Of a stretch of DNA of 64,000 bases, positions 34,989 through 43,761 are shown piece after piece. The notes beneath the pieces were generated by a model. It worked only from the letters and a program-made list of their open reading frames with translations. It did not search any database and had not been told where the DNA came from. Position 1 is the stretch's first letter; each line of letters starts with the position of its first letter. This DNA is from Desulfosarcinaceae bacterium. GTDB taxonomy: Bacteria; Desulfobacterota; Desulfobacteria; Desulfobacterales; Desulfosarcinaceae. The position numbers and the translations under genes are program-made. The stretch is taken from the NCBI GenBank assembly GCA_030066015.1, contig JASJCL010000013.1, forward strand, positions 32,352 through 96,351. Reading direction: 5' to 3'.

Positions 34989-37507
34989 TGGGGCCCGATG
35001 ACACCGTCTCCCATGGGCGGCACCTCGCTGGTGAATCCATCGGCGCGGCGCTTGACGAGGGCGTAGGTGTTGAGCGTCACGCTGAGACTGCTGGCCAGCA
35101 TGGCGCAAACCGCCACCAACGGGCTCAGCAGACCGCCCATGGCCACTGGAATGCTCACCAGGTTGTAGGCCAGTGACCAGCCCAGGTTCTGTCGAATCTT
35201 GCGGTGGACCGCTGCGGCAAGGCGTCTGAACGTCAACAATTGTCGTGGATCACCGGCCATGAGGGTGATGTCGCTGACCTCGTGGCCCAGGGGGTGGCCG
35301 GCATAGAGGGCGACCCCCAGGTCGGCGGCATCCAGGGCGGCCGCGTCGTTGACACCGTCTCCCACCATGGCAACGCAACCGCCCGCCTGACGTAAATCCT
35401 TGATATAGGCAGATTTGTCAAGGGGGGAGCGTTCGGCCTGCCAGTGGGCAAGCCCCAGCCGGGCGGCCACCGTTCGCGCCGGCCCGACCCCGTCGCCGGT
35501 GATGAGATGCAGGTCGCAGCCCGATTGGGAGAGGGCCTTCAGTGTTGACCGGCTGCCGGGGCGCAGGGGATCGGCAAACGAGAAGGTCGCGGCCAGTGTG
35601 TCGGCCAGCGTCAGATAGACGTGCGATCCGTCCCCCCGGGGCCCGGACGATGACGCCGTGGCGGGTGGGAGACCGCAGAACGCCCGACTGCCGATGCGCA
35701 CGCGGCGTCCCTGCCAGGTGCCGCTGATGCCGTCGCCGCCCGCCCGCCGCGCGGTGATGGGGAGGGGGGCCAGGCCGCGCTCCGCCGCCTGGCGGCAGAT
35801 CTCGCGCGCCACCGGATGCGGGCTGGCTGCACCGGTTCCGCCGTCCACCTCGAGTCCGAAGGCCAGGGCGACGGCCGTCGCTTCATCCAGTTCCGCGGTC
35901 GTGTGCACCGCTTCCAGCCGCCACCTTCCGGTGGTGAGCGTGCCGGTCTTGTCAAACACCACGGTATCCACCACGGGCATGATTTCGAACGCCTTGAAAT
36001 CGCGCACCAGAATCCCCTTTGCACTGGCCAGCGCCAGGCCGGCCACGCGCGCCAGGGGGATGGCGATACCCAGGGCGCAGGGGCAGGAGATCACCAGGAC
36101 GGTGATGGCCCGCAGCAGGGCCTCGGCGGTTGACCAGCCCTGCAGCAGACCGAAGATAAGCGTACCGGCGGCCAGTGCCGTCACCAGGGGGACGAAAAAG
36201 CGCAGCCACCGGTCGGTGCGCTCCTCGGCTGCCGTCTGGCGGTCAAGCGATGCGGAGACCACCGTCAGCATCTGACCCAGCAGCGAATCTTGACAGGCGG
36301 CGGTGGCCTGGATCACGAGATCGCCACTGAGCAGTCGGCCGCCGCCGCGCACCGTTTCTCCGGGGCGAACGGCCATGGGACGGGCCTCTCCGGTGAGAAC
36401 GGCTTCGTCGACCTCGCCGCTGCCCGCCGCCACCCTGCCATCGGCCACGATCTGTTCCATTGCCGTCACCCGAAAGCGATCTCCCGAGCGCAGCTGTTCG
36501 GCGCTCACGAAGCGTCCCCGCGGGTGCTCGGCTGTGCACAGGCGGACCTTGCGCGGTGCCAGATCGAATAGGCTGGTGAGGGCATCCTGGACGCGCCGCT
36601 TGGCGTGTCCCTCGATGAGTTTGCCCAGAAGCACCAGGGTGATGAGCATGCTGACGCTGTCGAAGTAGAGATGAATGCTGCCCTGCAGCCACTGGTAGAG
36701 GCTGTAACCATAGGCGCTGGTTGAGCCGATGGAGATCAACGCCTCCATTCCGGCGGCACCGGCGCGCAGGCCGGACCAGGCCCGGCGATGAATGGGCCAG
36801 CCGCCGTAGAAGTACACCACACTGGCCATGACGGCGATGGGCCCGGCAATGCTGGCGACCCCTTCTGCCCCGAGGTCGATGAAAAACCCCGAATAGAGGG
36901 CGATGGAGAACATCATCACATTCATGCTGAGAAATGCGCAGATGAAAAAGCGGATGAAGGCCTGCCGGCGGTCGGACGCTCGGGCAGCCGATTCGCGGGG
37001 AACGGCCGCGTATCCCAGTCGCGCAACACTATCGATGAGGGTCTCCGGTGATGTCTCCGCCGGGTGGTAGGAAATGCGCAGGCTGTCGGTGGCGAATCGG
37101 CAAGCGGCGTGAAGGACGCCGGCTTGACGGCTGAGGGCCGCTTCGATCACCCAGGCACAGGCCGGACACCACATGCCGTCCACCCTGAGATCCAAATCGA
37201 CGCCGGCCTTGGAACCGGGTGCCAGGGGTGCCGCCGCGGAGGGGTGCGGGCGTTTGCTGAGGTGGGCCTGGTCGGCCGGTGTTGTCGGGATGACGCCGGC
37301 GGCTGCGCATCGCCGATAGAGATCGGTCGCGCTGAACTGAGCGGGTTCGGGAGCGTCAGCGGCCTCCAGCAGCATGCTATAGACCATGCTGCAGCCCGGG
37401 CAGCAGAACGCCAGGTTGTCGTGGGGTGCCGGCAGGCCAAAACGGCCTTGGGTGAGGGGCAGGCCGCAGAGATCACAGGCGGCCGCCGATCGATGGTCGC
37501 TGTCCAC
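34985..37507 (-). CDS. ccoI: copper-translocating P-type ATPase for cbb3 oxidase assembly (CcoI/FixI type)
   Basis: The 840-residue protein has an N-terminal cysteine domain (CDLCG at 11-15, CCPGC at 35-39), typical of CcoI. An HMA domain with a CPAC site (114-117) follows. Next come the P-type ATPase helices, SCPCALG (CPC at 475-477 in the channel) and phosphorylation site DKTGTLT (D519). TGDG and MVGDGVNDAAAL lie further on. It exports copper to the periplasmic side for the cbb3 oxidase encoded upstream. Confidence 0.93.
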   Translation of the reverse strand: MDSDHRSAAACDLCGLPLTQGRFGLPAPHDNLAFCCPGCSMVYSMLLEAADAPEPAQFSATDLYRRCAAAGVIPTTPADQAHLSKRPHPSAAAPLAPGSKAGVDLDLRVDGMWCPACAWVIEAALSRQAGVLHAACRFATDSLRISYHPAETSPETLIDSVARLGYAAVPRESAARASDRRQAFIRFFICAFLSMNVMMFSIALYSGFFIDLGAEGVASIAGPIAVMASVVYFYGGWPIHRRAWSGLRAGAAGMEALISIGSTSAYGYSLYQWLQGSIHLYFDSVSMLITLVLLGKLIEGHAKRRVQDALTSLFDLAPRKVRLCTAEHPRGRFVSAEQLRSGDRFRVTAMEQIVADGRVAAGSGEVDEAVLTGEARPMAVRPGETVRGGGRLLSGDLVIQATAACQDSLLGQMLTVVSASLDRQTAAEERTDRWLRFFVPLVTALAAGTLIFGLLQGWSTAEALLRAITVLVISCPCALGIAIPLARVAGLALASAKGILVRDFKAFEIMPVVDTVVFDKTGTLTTGRWRLEAVHTTAELDEATAVALAFGLEVDGGTGAASPHPVAREICRQAAERGLAPLPITARRAGGDGISGTWQGRRVRIGSRAFCGLPPATASSSGPRGDGSHVYLTLADTLAATFSFADPLRPGSRSTLKALSQSGCDLHLITGDGVGPARTVAARLGLAHWQAERSPLDKSAYIKDLRQAGGCVAMVGDGVNDAAALDAADLGVALYAGHPLGHEVSDITLMAGDPRQLLTFRRLAAAVHRKIRQNLGWSLAYNLVSIPVAMGGLLSPLVAVCAMLASSLSVTLNTYALVKRRADGFTSEVPPMGDGVIGPQ

Positions 37508-37518
37508 GCGCGTTCGGA

Positions 37519-38034
37519 TCAGCGCTCACCCAGTGATTTCACATAGGCGATGATCTGCCAGCGTTCAGGAACGGCGATGGTGGTGGCCAGCGCCGGCTGA
37601 CGCTCTCCGGGGACCCCGTAGCTGATCTCTTTGAAGAGGGTGCCGTTCACCATGGATTGCACCTTCTCGCTGCGCAGGTCGCCGGGCAGCGGCGCGAAGC
37701 TCTGGCCCACGGTGCCGTTGCCGTCGTGGTACTTGCCGTGGCATTGGGCACAATAGGTAAAATAGCCCTTCTTGCCGGCGGCGATATGGGTGGCGTCGTC
37801 CATATCCAAGGGGGACAGCAGCTCCCGGTCGGGGGTGTGGCGCAGCCGTACCTCGCCGCCGTCAACGGGGACGATGCCGATGGCATTCACGGGAATGGGC
37901 TGTTCATGGGGCCTGATGGCCGGCGTTTCCCACATGCGACCCACCGAAAGGCTGTAGTCGTAAGCGGTGATCAGCCCGTAAGCGGCCAATAACACCAGGA
38001 CGACAAAGCTGAAAAGTCCGATAACCTGTTTCAT
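37519..38034 (-). CDS. actE: membrane-anchored monohaem cytochrome c, ActE-like
   Basis: The 171-residue protein has one N-terminal helix (about 5-25) and one haem site, CAQCH at 95-99. The stretch VGRMWETPAIRPHEQPIPVNAIGIVPVDGG resembles the start of the ActE subunit of alternative complex III. Here it lies after the oxidase genes rather than between actD and actF. It may carry electrons from complex III to the oxidase. ActE assignment is by similarity and context. Confidence 0.7.
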   Translation of the reverse strand: MKQVIGLFSFVVLVLLAAYGLITAYDYSLSVGRMWETPAIRPHEQPIPVNAIGIVPVDGGEVRLRHTPDRELLSPLDMDDATHIAAGKKGYFTYCAQCHGKYHDGNGTVGQSFAPLPGDLRSEKVQSMVNGTLFKEISYGVPGERQPALATTIAVPERWQIIAYVKSLGER

Positions 38035-38268
38035 TTACTCCCCCTCGGCGCCGCGGACATGCTGGGGATAGGGCAGTGGCGGATACATGGCGTAGGGCGA
38101 TTCTCCGGGCAGATCGGCCACTGGGCGGTAATCCCAGTCGGGCTGCCCCAAATCACCGACGACGTAAAAGGACAGGAAGCCCTTGGCCAGAATGACACCC
38201 AACAGCAAGAGGACGACAAACCAGGTCAACAGGGCGGAGTCGCTGTGCTCGGACGGCGAAGCGTTCAT
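38035..38268 (-). CDS. small membrane protein of the act/cco operon
   Basis: The 77-residue protein has one helix (about 13-35). A proline- and tyrosine-rich tail (SPYAMYPPLPYPQHVRG) is probably outside. GGAGG precedes the ATG at 38268, so the longer frame from 38319 is rejected. No family recognised. It is likely an accessory subunit of the oxidase. Confidence 0.6.
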   Translation of the reverse strand: MNASPSEHSDSALLTWFVVLLLLGVILAKGFLSFYVVGDLGQPDWDYRPVADLPGESPYAMYPPLPYPQHVRGAEGE

Positions 38269-38543
38269 TATATTTTGACCTCCAGTACACCGGTCCCCAC
38301 GATGTAGAGAAACATCCACAAAACGGTGCCGGCGATGATCATGATCAGCAGCAGGGGAAAGGGGGCGTCGCGCTCTTCGATACCCGTTGGATAGCGATGA
38401 ATGATCTTGTGTTTACGGGCCGCGTCCTCCTTTCCCTTGAAATGGGAGTACCCCAGCCCGACCCCGAAGAGGATGATGAAGATGAGGGTCGGCACCACGT
38501 AGAGCACGATATGCTGAAAGCTGAGCAGGCTAAAAAAGCGCAT
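38268..38543 (-). CDS. small two-helix membrane protein of the act/cco operon
   Basis: The 91-residue protein has two hydrophobic helices (about 8-32 and 60-85) joined by a charged loop (SHFKGKEDAARKHKIIHRYPTG). The stop and the next start overlap (TAATG), so the genes are coupled. No family recognised. Its place between ccoS and the ActE-like gene suggests an accessory oxidase subunit like CcoQ. Confidence 0.6.
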   Translation of the reverse strand: MRFFSLLSFQHIVLYVVPTLIFIILFGVGLGYSHFKGKEDAARKHKIIHRYPTGIEERDAPFPLLLIMIIAGTVLWMFLYIVGTGVLEVKI

Positions 38544-38559
38544 TGCGGTTTCCTTTAGG

Positions 38560-38811
38560 TCAGCCCCGGAGGAGCGAATAGATCAGGGTAAAGGCACTGA
38601 TGAGCAGGCCGATACAGGCCATTCCCATGAGCACATAGGTTTCCAGGCGCCCGAATTTCGATGTCGCGGCCGGCGTTTCGCTTCTCACCAGCGGCAGAAA
38701 GCGGGCGCGTTGCTGATCCCTGAACTGGCCGCTGTGCAGTGCCCACCCGAAGGTGATCAGGCCCAGCAGCAGGCCGACGACGATATAGGTCACAAAATAG
38801 GGAAAATACAT
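38560..38811 (-). CDS. ccoS: CcoS-like small membrane protein
   Basis: The 83-residue protein has two helices. VVGLLLGLITFGWALHSGQFRDQQRARFLPL resembles the CcoS core, in which a helix is followed by a tryptophan and GQFxD. CcoS is needed to load cofactors into cbb3 oxidase. It is longer than typical CcoS (about 60), with a second C-terminal helix. It lies 18 bases after ccoO. Confidence 0.6.
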   Translation of the reverse strand: MYFPYFVTYIVVGLLLGLITFGWALHSGQFRDQQRARFLPLVRSETPAATSKFGRLETYVLMGMACIGLLISAFTLIYSLLRG

Positions 38812-38829
38812 GGGTCGTTTTCCGTTTCG

Positions 38830-39774
38830 CTACTCTTCTTCCACCGGTTCGTAAGCGGCGTCGATGCCGCGGGGCTCGGTATTGGCATCACTGTCGTTGA
38901 TGAAATAGACAGCGATGTAGTCGCCCACCTCCCATATTTTCTCCGACTCGAGGTCCTTTTTGAAATAGGGCATGGCCGACCCGGTGATGCCGTTCATCAG
39001 GTGGTAGTAGATAATACCGCCCGAGATCTCGCGGCCATGCAGGATGGTGAAATTAAAGGGCGGTGGGTAGATGTAAGGCTGCGCCGGCCCCATGCCGTCT
39101 CCGACAGCCGAATGACAGCCCAGACAGAAGTCCTGGTAGATCTTGCGGCCGCGGGCCAGGGCGGCGGGGGTCGTCGGATATGGATTGGGCAGGTCCCGCC
39201 AGCCCTGGGGCACCTGCTCGTTGAGCCACTTCACGTTGGCCTCTGGGCCGGCCTCATAGGCCGCGATCACCTTCTCCTTCCAATAGGCTTGGCGGGCCAC
39301 GCGCTTGTCGGCGTCTTTCATGCCGAGACTCTGCACGTAGGCCGTCAGGGTGGCGATGCCCTCCTCACCCAGGTATTCAAAACGCGGCATGATGGAGTTG
39401 GGGCTCGTGTAGCGTGGATTGATAAAATGGGCCTTGTGCCAGTCGTCCGGATGTTCACCGCCCTGCTGGGAGAGATCGGGGCCGGTGCGCTGGGACCCCA
39501 GCAGGATGGGCTGGTCGGCGACGTAGTCCCCCGCCTGGGCGATGCGCTCGGCGCCCTTGCCCCAGTCGATGGTGCGGATCGACTGGCTGTGGCAGTAAAC
39601 GCAGCCGTTGGCGATATAGATCTTGCGGCCTTCGGCCTCGATTTCGCTGCGGGTGCGGTGGATTTCAGAGGGCGTCTGGATGCGATTGGCCCAAGGAATG
39701 TAGACCACGACGAATACGATGGTGGCCAGCATGAGGACGCTGCCGATGATGACGGCTTTGGGGGTCATCTTCAT
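38830..39774 (-). CDS. ccoO: cbb3-type oxidase dihaem cytochrome c subunit (CcoO with a fused cytochrome c domain)
   Basis: The 314-residue protein has an N-terminal membrane helix (about 7-29). A CcoO-type domain with CVYCH (58-62), SQSIR and a GPDL segment follows. A second class I cytochrome domain then has CLGCH (217-221) and a methionine ligand candidate in SAMPYF. It may do the work of both CcoO and CcoP, since no separate ccoP is present. The start overlaps the ccoN stop (ATGA). Confidence 0.88.
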   Translation of the reverse strand: MKMTPKAVIIGSVLMLATIVFVVVYIPWANRIQTPSEIHRTRSEIEAEGRKIYIANGCVYCHSQSIRTIDWGKGAERIAQAGDYVADQPILLGSQRTGPDLSQQGGEHPDDWHKAHFINPRYTSPNSIMPRFEYLGEEGIATLTAYVQSLGMKDADKRVARQAYWKEKVIAAYEAGPEANVKWLNEQVPQGWRDLPNPYPTTPAALARGRKIYQDFCLGCHSAVGDGMGPAQPYIYPPPFNFTILHGREISGGIIYYHLMNGITGSAMPYFKKDLESEKIWEVGDYIAVYFINDSDANTEPRGIDAAYEPVEEE

Positions 39775-41237
39775 GAGGCCACCTCCTGGTGGGCCAGGCC
39801 ACTCTCCTGGTGGGCCAGGCCACTCTCCGAACCGGCCAACAACTCTCGCGTTGGAGAGCCCTCGACGACCACGGTCTCGGCCGGGCGGCCGAAGATCGTC
39901 CGCACGATGTTATAAAAACCCAACACCGCAGCGACGAAGATGATGAGGCCCAAGGAGGCGCGAACGATGTAGTACATGTGAATCTCCGGCAACACGCGGT
40001 AGATGGTCTCTCCGTTGAACCAGGCATTGCCCTGAATCAGTCCGGCAATGGTCAGGACGACGGTGAAGCCCACCACGCCGATGAGGACCAGCCAGTATTG
40101 AAAATCGGCCAGGTAGCGGCTGTAGAGGGGTTTGCCGACAGCCCTGGGCAGGATGTAGTAAATGCCGCCCAACGCAATCATGCCGGCGAATCCCAGCACC
40201 CCGACGTGGCTGTGGGCGATGACCCAGTTGTTGAAGTGGGTGATGCGCTGCACCTGGGGCAGGGCCATCATGGAACCCTGGATGCTGACAAAAAAGTAGA
40301 GAATCGTGCCGGTGAAGACGAACTTGCCGCCGATGTCGGCATGAATCTCTCCGAGGCGGCCTTTGGCCGTGTACCACAGGTTGATCAGTACCACCATGAC
40401 CGGAATCACCATTCCCACACTGTCGACCGTGGCGATCACTTTCAGCCAGGTGGGCACCGGTACCTGGAGGAGGTGATGGGTGCCGATGTGGGTGTAGACC
40501 AGGATCAGGGACCAGAATCCCACCAGCGAGAGGGTGTGGCTGTAAAGGGGGCTGCGGCAAACCCGCGGGATAACGTAGTAGGCCACGCCCAGACTGAGGG
40601 GGGTCAGTAGCAGACCGAAGATATTGTGCCCATAGAACCAGAGCAGGATGGCATCGGGGATTCCCACCAGGGCGCCGCTGTCGGGCCGCCAGATGACGTT
40701 GCCCAGGCAGTAGGTCAGCCCGGTGAGTACGATGGCCGCACAGGCATACCAGACCGACACGTAGAGCAGGGGCTCCCGGCGCTGGGCCACCGTCATGATA
40801 AAGTTGAAGAAGATCAATGTAAACACGATGACGATGAGCATGTCCACCGGCCAGATCATTTCGGCGTATTCACGTCCCTGGGAATAACCGGCGGCGAGGG
40901 AGAGAACGATGCAGACCAGGATCAGGTTCCACACGATGACGCTGACGCGTCCCAGCCCCTCGCTGTAAAGATCGGTATCCAGGAGACGCGGCAGAAAGTA
41001 GAACGCCGCCCCCAGGAGGCCCGGGGTGACGAAGCCAAACAGCACCAGGTTGACGTGGATGGGACGCACCCTTCCGAAGACAATCCAACTGAGATTACCG
41101 GAGAGATCGGGCGCGATCAGTTCGGTTGCTCCCAGCAGGCCCATGAAGGTGGCCATCATCATCCAGAAGCCTGAGGTCAGGCAGAATTCCTTCGCCGTGC
41201 GGTGGTGTGTCGTTGGTGGATTGGTGGACGCAGTCAA
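39771..41237 (-). CDS. ccoN: cbb3-type cytochrome oxidase catalytic subunit
   Basis: The 488-residue protein has about twelve helices. Conserved histidines occur at FGRVRPIHVNLVLFG, WFYGHNIFGLLLTP (Cu-B), YTHIGTHHLLQVPVPTWLK (Cu-B) and IAHSHVGVLGFAGM (haem ligands). The start is TTG at 41237 with GGAG eight bases upstream. The C-terminus ends in a duplicated GLAHQES unit. It reduces oxygen with electrons from CcoO. Confidence 0.92.
   Translation of the reverse strand: MTASTNPPTTHHRTAKEFCLTSGFWMMMATFMGLLGATELIAPDLSGNLSWIVFGRVRPIHVNLVLFGFVTPGLLGAAFYFLPRLLDTDLYSEGLGRVSVIVWNLILVCIVLSLAAGYSQGREYAEMIWPVDMLIVIVFTLIFFNFIMTVAQRREPLLYVSVWYACAAIVLTGLTYCLGNVIWRPDSGALVGIPDAILLWFYGHNIFGLLLTPLSLGVAYYVIPRVCRSPLYSHTLSLVGFWSLILVYTHIGTHHLLQVPVPTWLKVIATVDSVGMVIPVMVVLINLWYTAKGRLGEIHADIGGKFVFTGTILYFFVSIQGSMMALPQVQRITHFNNWVIAHSHVGVLGFAGMIALGGIYYILPRAVGKPLYSRYLADFQYWLVLIGVVGFTVVLTIAGLIQGNAWFNGETIYRVLPEIHMYYIVRASLGLIIFVAAVLGFYNIVRTIFGRPAETVVVEGSPTRELLAGSESGLAHQESGLAHQEVAS
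39783..39824 (-). repeat. 21-bp perfect tandem repeat at the ccoN C-terminus
   Basis: Two exact 21-bp units encode the repeated GLAHQES heptapeptide at the very end of CcoN, in the cytoplasmic or periplasmic tail. Such repeats can gain or lose units without a frameshift. Confidence 0.85.
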
Positions 41238-41254
41238 ACCCGACTCCTCTTCAA

Positions 41255-41884
41255 TTAACTATGGCAAGCCAACCAACAGTCCAGGTTGGCGTTTCGCTCG
41301 CGATGGCACTTGATGCAAAAGCCCATGTAAAAATGTTTGCCCTTGATACGGTCCATCTTCTCGATTTGGCCATGGCATTCGACGCACTGGACCTGCTTTT
41401 TGATGTGGCGCTGATGGTTGAAGACCACATGCTCGGCGAGGTAGTTGACCTTGCGCCATGGCGTGGGGGTGTTGGTGTCGTAGTAATTGTGTTCTTTGCG
41501 GATCTCCCAGTGGTTGGCGATGATGTAGTTGTGGCAATGCAGGCATTTCTCCACTGGTGGCAGGCCGGGGTGGATGGAGCGGCCCACATATGGGTGGCAG
41601 TACTCGCACTGAATGTTCTTGACACCGGAGTGCAGGTGGTGGCTGAAAGCGATGGGCTGCGCCTTGCCGACCCAGGACTGGGGCGGCGTGTAGAAATAGA
41701 ACAGGAAACCCAGCACGAGGAGGACGGTCAGGGCGGTCCAGAAGAGGGGCCCGCGGTTGGTCCACAGGTTCATCAGGGTATCGCCGAAGGCGGTGAAGAA
41801 GCGCATCGGCCGACCGCGGGTGGCGATCAGGATTATGATGGCCAAGAGGGTGAACAGCGAGAGGGAGGTGATCAGCAGTTCCAT
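41255..41884 (-). CDS. actA: alternative complex III multihaem cytochrome c, ActA-like
   Basis: The 209-residue protein has two hydrophobic helices (about 5-22 and 47-65). Four CxxCH sites follow at 93, 114, 167 and 190. The C-terminus CWLACH (203-208) is a CxxxCH motif in the place of the fifth haem. ActA normally is the first gene of the act set; here it follows actF, with a one-base stop/start overlap. It receives electrons from ActB and passes them on. Confidence 0.82.
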   Translation of the reverse strand: MELLITSLSLFTLLAIIILIATRGRPMRFFTAFGDTLMNLWTNRGPLFWTALTVLLVLGFLFYFYTPPQSWVGKAQPIAFSHHLHSGVKNIQCEYCHPYVGRSIHPGLPPVEKCLHCHNYIIANHWEIRKEHNYYDTNTPTPWRKVNYLAEHVVFNHQRHIKKQVQCVECHGQIEKMDRIKGKHFYMGFCIKCHRERNANLDCWLACHS

Positions 41885-43161
41885 TAGTGCACCTCCTCGA
41901 CGACCACGCCCGTGGGGGGGGTTGATCGGAGCAGTTGGGGAAACTGCTTCAGATAGGCCTTGACCACAATCACCATCAGGGCCAGGAAGGTCAGCGGTAC
42001 GAAGAAATCCACCAGGTTGAAGGGTGAACCAGCGTCCGCCTCACCGTGCGTGAAGGCCGGCCCCAGCAGGAGCTTGTGCTCCAGCCAGATGCCGGCGATG
42101 ACGACGCTGCAGAGCACCAGCATGGCCCGCGGGCGGGTCTTGATGCGCTTGTTGAGCAAGATGAGAAAGGGGCCGATGAAGCAGACAATGAGGATTGTCC
42201 AGGCCATGAAGCTCCAGGGGGCGATCATGGTCCGCTGAATGATATAGCTGGTCTCCTCGGAGATATTGCCGTACCAAATGACCACGAACTGGGCGTAGAA
42301 AAAATCGGCCCACACCAGACAGAAGGCAAAGAAGAGTTTACCGATGTCATGATACTGATCGGGGGTGACGGCGTAGCCGGTGCGGCTGCGTGTCTGCAGG
42401 AGGGCGGCCGCGATGATGATGGCGCCCAGCCCCACATAAAACGCCTTTACGAAGTTGTACGCGCCGAAAAGGGTCGAATACCAGTGGGGGTCCATGGCCA
42501 TTATCAAATCGTAGCCGATAAGACTCAGCACCAGAGCGAAGAAGAGGGCGTAAAGGATGGCGAACAGCATCTGGCGTCGGCGGTAGGTCTCGGCGTCGGG
42601 CCGGCGGCGCTCCCAGCGGCGCAGCAGCCAGCGCTGGATGCCCCCGCCCGGAGTGTCCACGGAGGTTTCGCCGTCAAGCTTGAACCACAGTCCGTGGTAG
42701 AGGTAGAGCAATCCGGTAAGGTAGAGCAGCAGCAGCGCCCCCAGGTCGCGGCCGAAGAGGAAGGGGACGTTGAGCCAGACCTCCTTGCCGTGCAGATCCA
42801 TATGCTGCCAGGGGAAGACGTGCTCCCGGCCAATGAAGAGGATCAAGAAGAGGCCGATGGAGAGCGGGAAAAAGGCGCTGAAGGCCTCCGCCAGATTGGA
42901 CAGCGGGCCGCTCCAGCGGGCCTTGGCGATGTGCATCACCACCGAGAAGAGCAGGCCGCCTTGGGCGATGGCCGAAAAGAGCAGAAAATTGGTCAGATAG
43001 GCCTGCCAGGCCTTCTCGGGGTGGCCGGTGAACAGCTGCAGCAGAAAGGCTGCCAGGCCGAGGAGCAAACAGACCCACAGGAGGCTGCCAATGCCGCCGC
43101 TGTCGCCGAGGCCTGAATCGCCGTCTGCCGGTGCCGCTGCTGTTGGAGTGGTTGCGCTCAT
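41884..43161 (-). CDS. actF: alternative complex III membrane subunit ActF
   Basis: The 425-residue protein has about ten helices. ActF-type segments include FPLSIGLFLILFIGREHVFPW, MAMDPHWYSTLFGAYNFVKAFYVGLGA and PDQYHDIGKLFFAFCLVWADFFYAQFVVIWYGNISEET. It is a membrane subunit related to NrfD/ActC. It lies between actD and actA. Confidence 0.88.
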   Translation of the reverse strand: MSATTPTAAAPADGDSGLGDSGGIGSLLWVCLLLGLAAFLLQLFTGHPEKAWQAYLTNFLLFSAIAQGGLLFSVVMHIAKARWSGPLSNLAEAFSAFFPLSIGLFLILFIGREHVFPWQHMDLHGKEVWLNVPFLFGRDLGALLLLYLTGLLYLYHGLWFKLDGETSVDTPGGGIQRWLLRRWERRRPDAETYRRRQMLFAILYALFFALVLSLIGYDLIMAMDPHWYSTLFGAYNFVKAFYVGLGAIIIAAALLQTRSRTGYAVTPDQYHDIGKLFFAFCLVWADFFYAQFVVIWYGNISEETSYIIQRTMIAPWSFMAWTILIVCFIGPFLILLNKRIKTRPRAMLVLCSVVIAGIWLEHKLLLGPAFTHGEADAGSPFNLVDFFVPLTFLALMVIVVKAYLKQFPQLLRSTPPTGVVVEEVH

Positions 43162-43236
43162 CGTATCTTATACTGCCCCTTGAAGTGGTTTTGGGTGAAT
43201 AGCATGGGTGTCGACCTCGCCGTCGTCACGCGGACC

Positions 43237-43761
43237 CTATGCAGTGGCCGTCTGCGGCTCGAATTCGCGGATTTCGGCCCCGCGCTCTTTAAAAAAAGCG
43301 ATTAGATCGGCCCTGCGGCTGGGATCGCAAGTGGCCAGGAGGCCGAAGCGGTCCCCGCTGCAGTGCGGATCGTACCGCTGCCGCATCGGGCGCGGCAGCC
43401 CCATCTGCGAGATCAGCCCAACGACATTGCCGAAAACGGCGAAGAGGATCGTGAATTCAAACCCCACGATGAAGAAGGGCACCAGTGCCACGATGGGTTT
43501 GCCGCCCACGATGAGGCTCCAGCGCAGGGCCGTGAAGGCTGCCAGGCCGAAGCCGGTAAAAAAGCCGATAATGCCGCCGGCCAGGGTGAACCAGCCCACG
43601 CGGCTCTTCTTGGGATTGAGGGCCGCGGCGATGCGGTGACTGGGGATGGGGCTGTGGACGCGCTCCAGATGCCAGTCGCCGGCCCCCATTTCCTGGATAG
43701 TTGCCGCCGCTGTGGTCTCATCGCGGAAAAGTCCCATTACGGAGGTGGATTCAGCCGGCAT
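43237..43761 (-). CDS. actD: alternative complex III subunit ActD (DUF3341)
   Basis: The 174-residue protein has the DUF3341 layout. A soluble N-terminus with SPIPSHRI is followed by two helices (about 57-80 and 88-112) and LPRPMRQRYDPHC. The C-terminal domain has RADLIAFFKERGAEIREF. It overlaps actC by 11 bases. It links the periplasmic and membrane parts of the complex. Confidence 0.9.
   Translation of the reverse strand: MPAESTSVMGLFRDETTAAATIQEMGAGDWHLERVHSPIPSHRIAAALNPKKSRVGWFTLAGGIIGFFTGFGLAAFTALRWSLIVGGKPIVALVPFFIVGFEFTILFAVFGNVVGLISQMGLPRPMRQRYDPHCSGDRFGLLATCDPSRRADLIAFFKERGAEIREFEPQTATA

Noticed and set aside
38710..39915. 401-residue plus-strand frame opposite ccoO
   Set aside because: Antisense shadow; the minus frame has two haem motifs and fits the operon.
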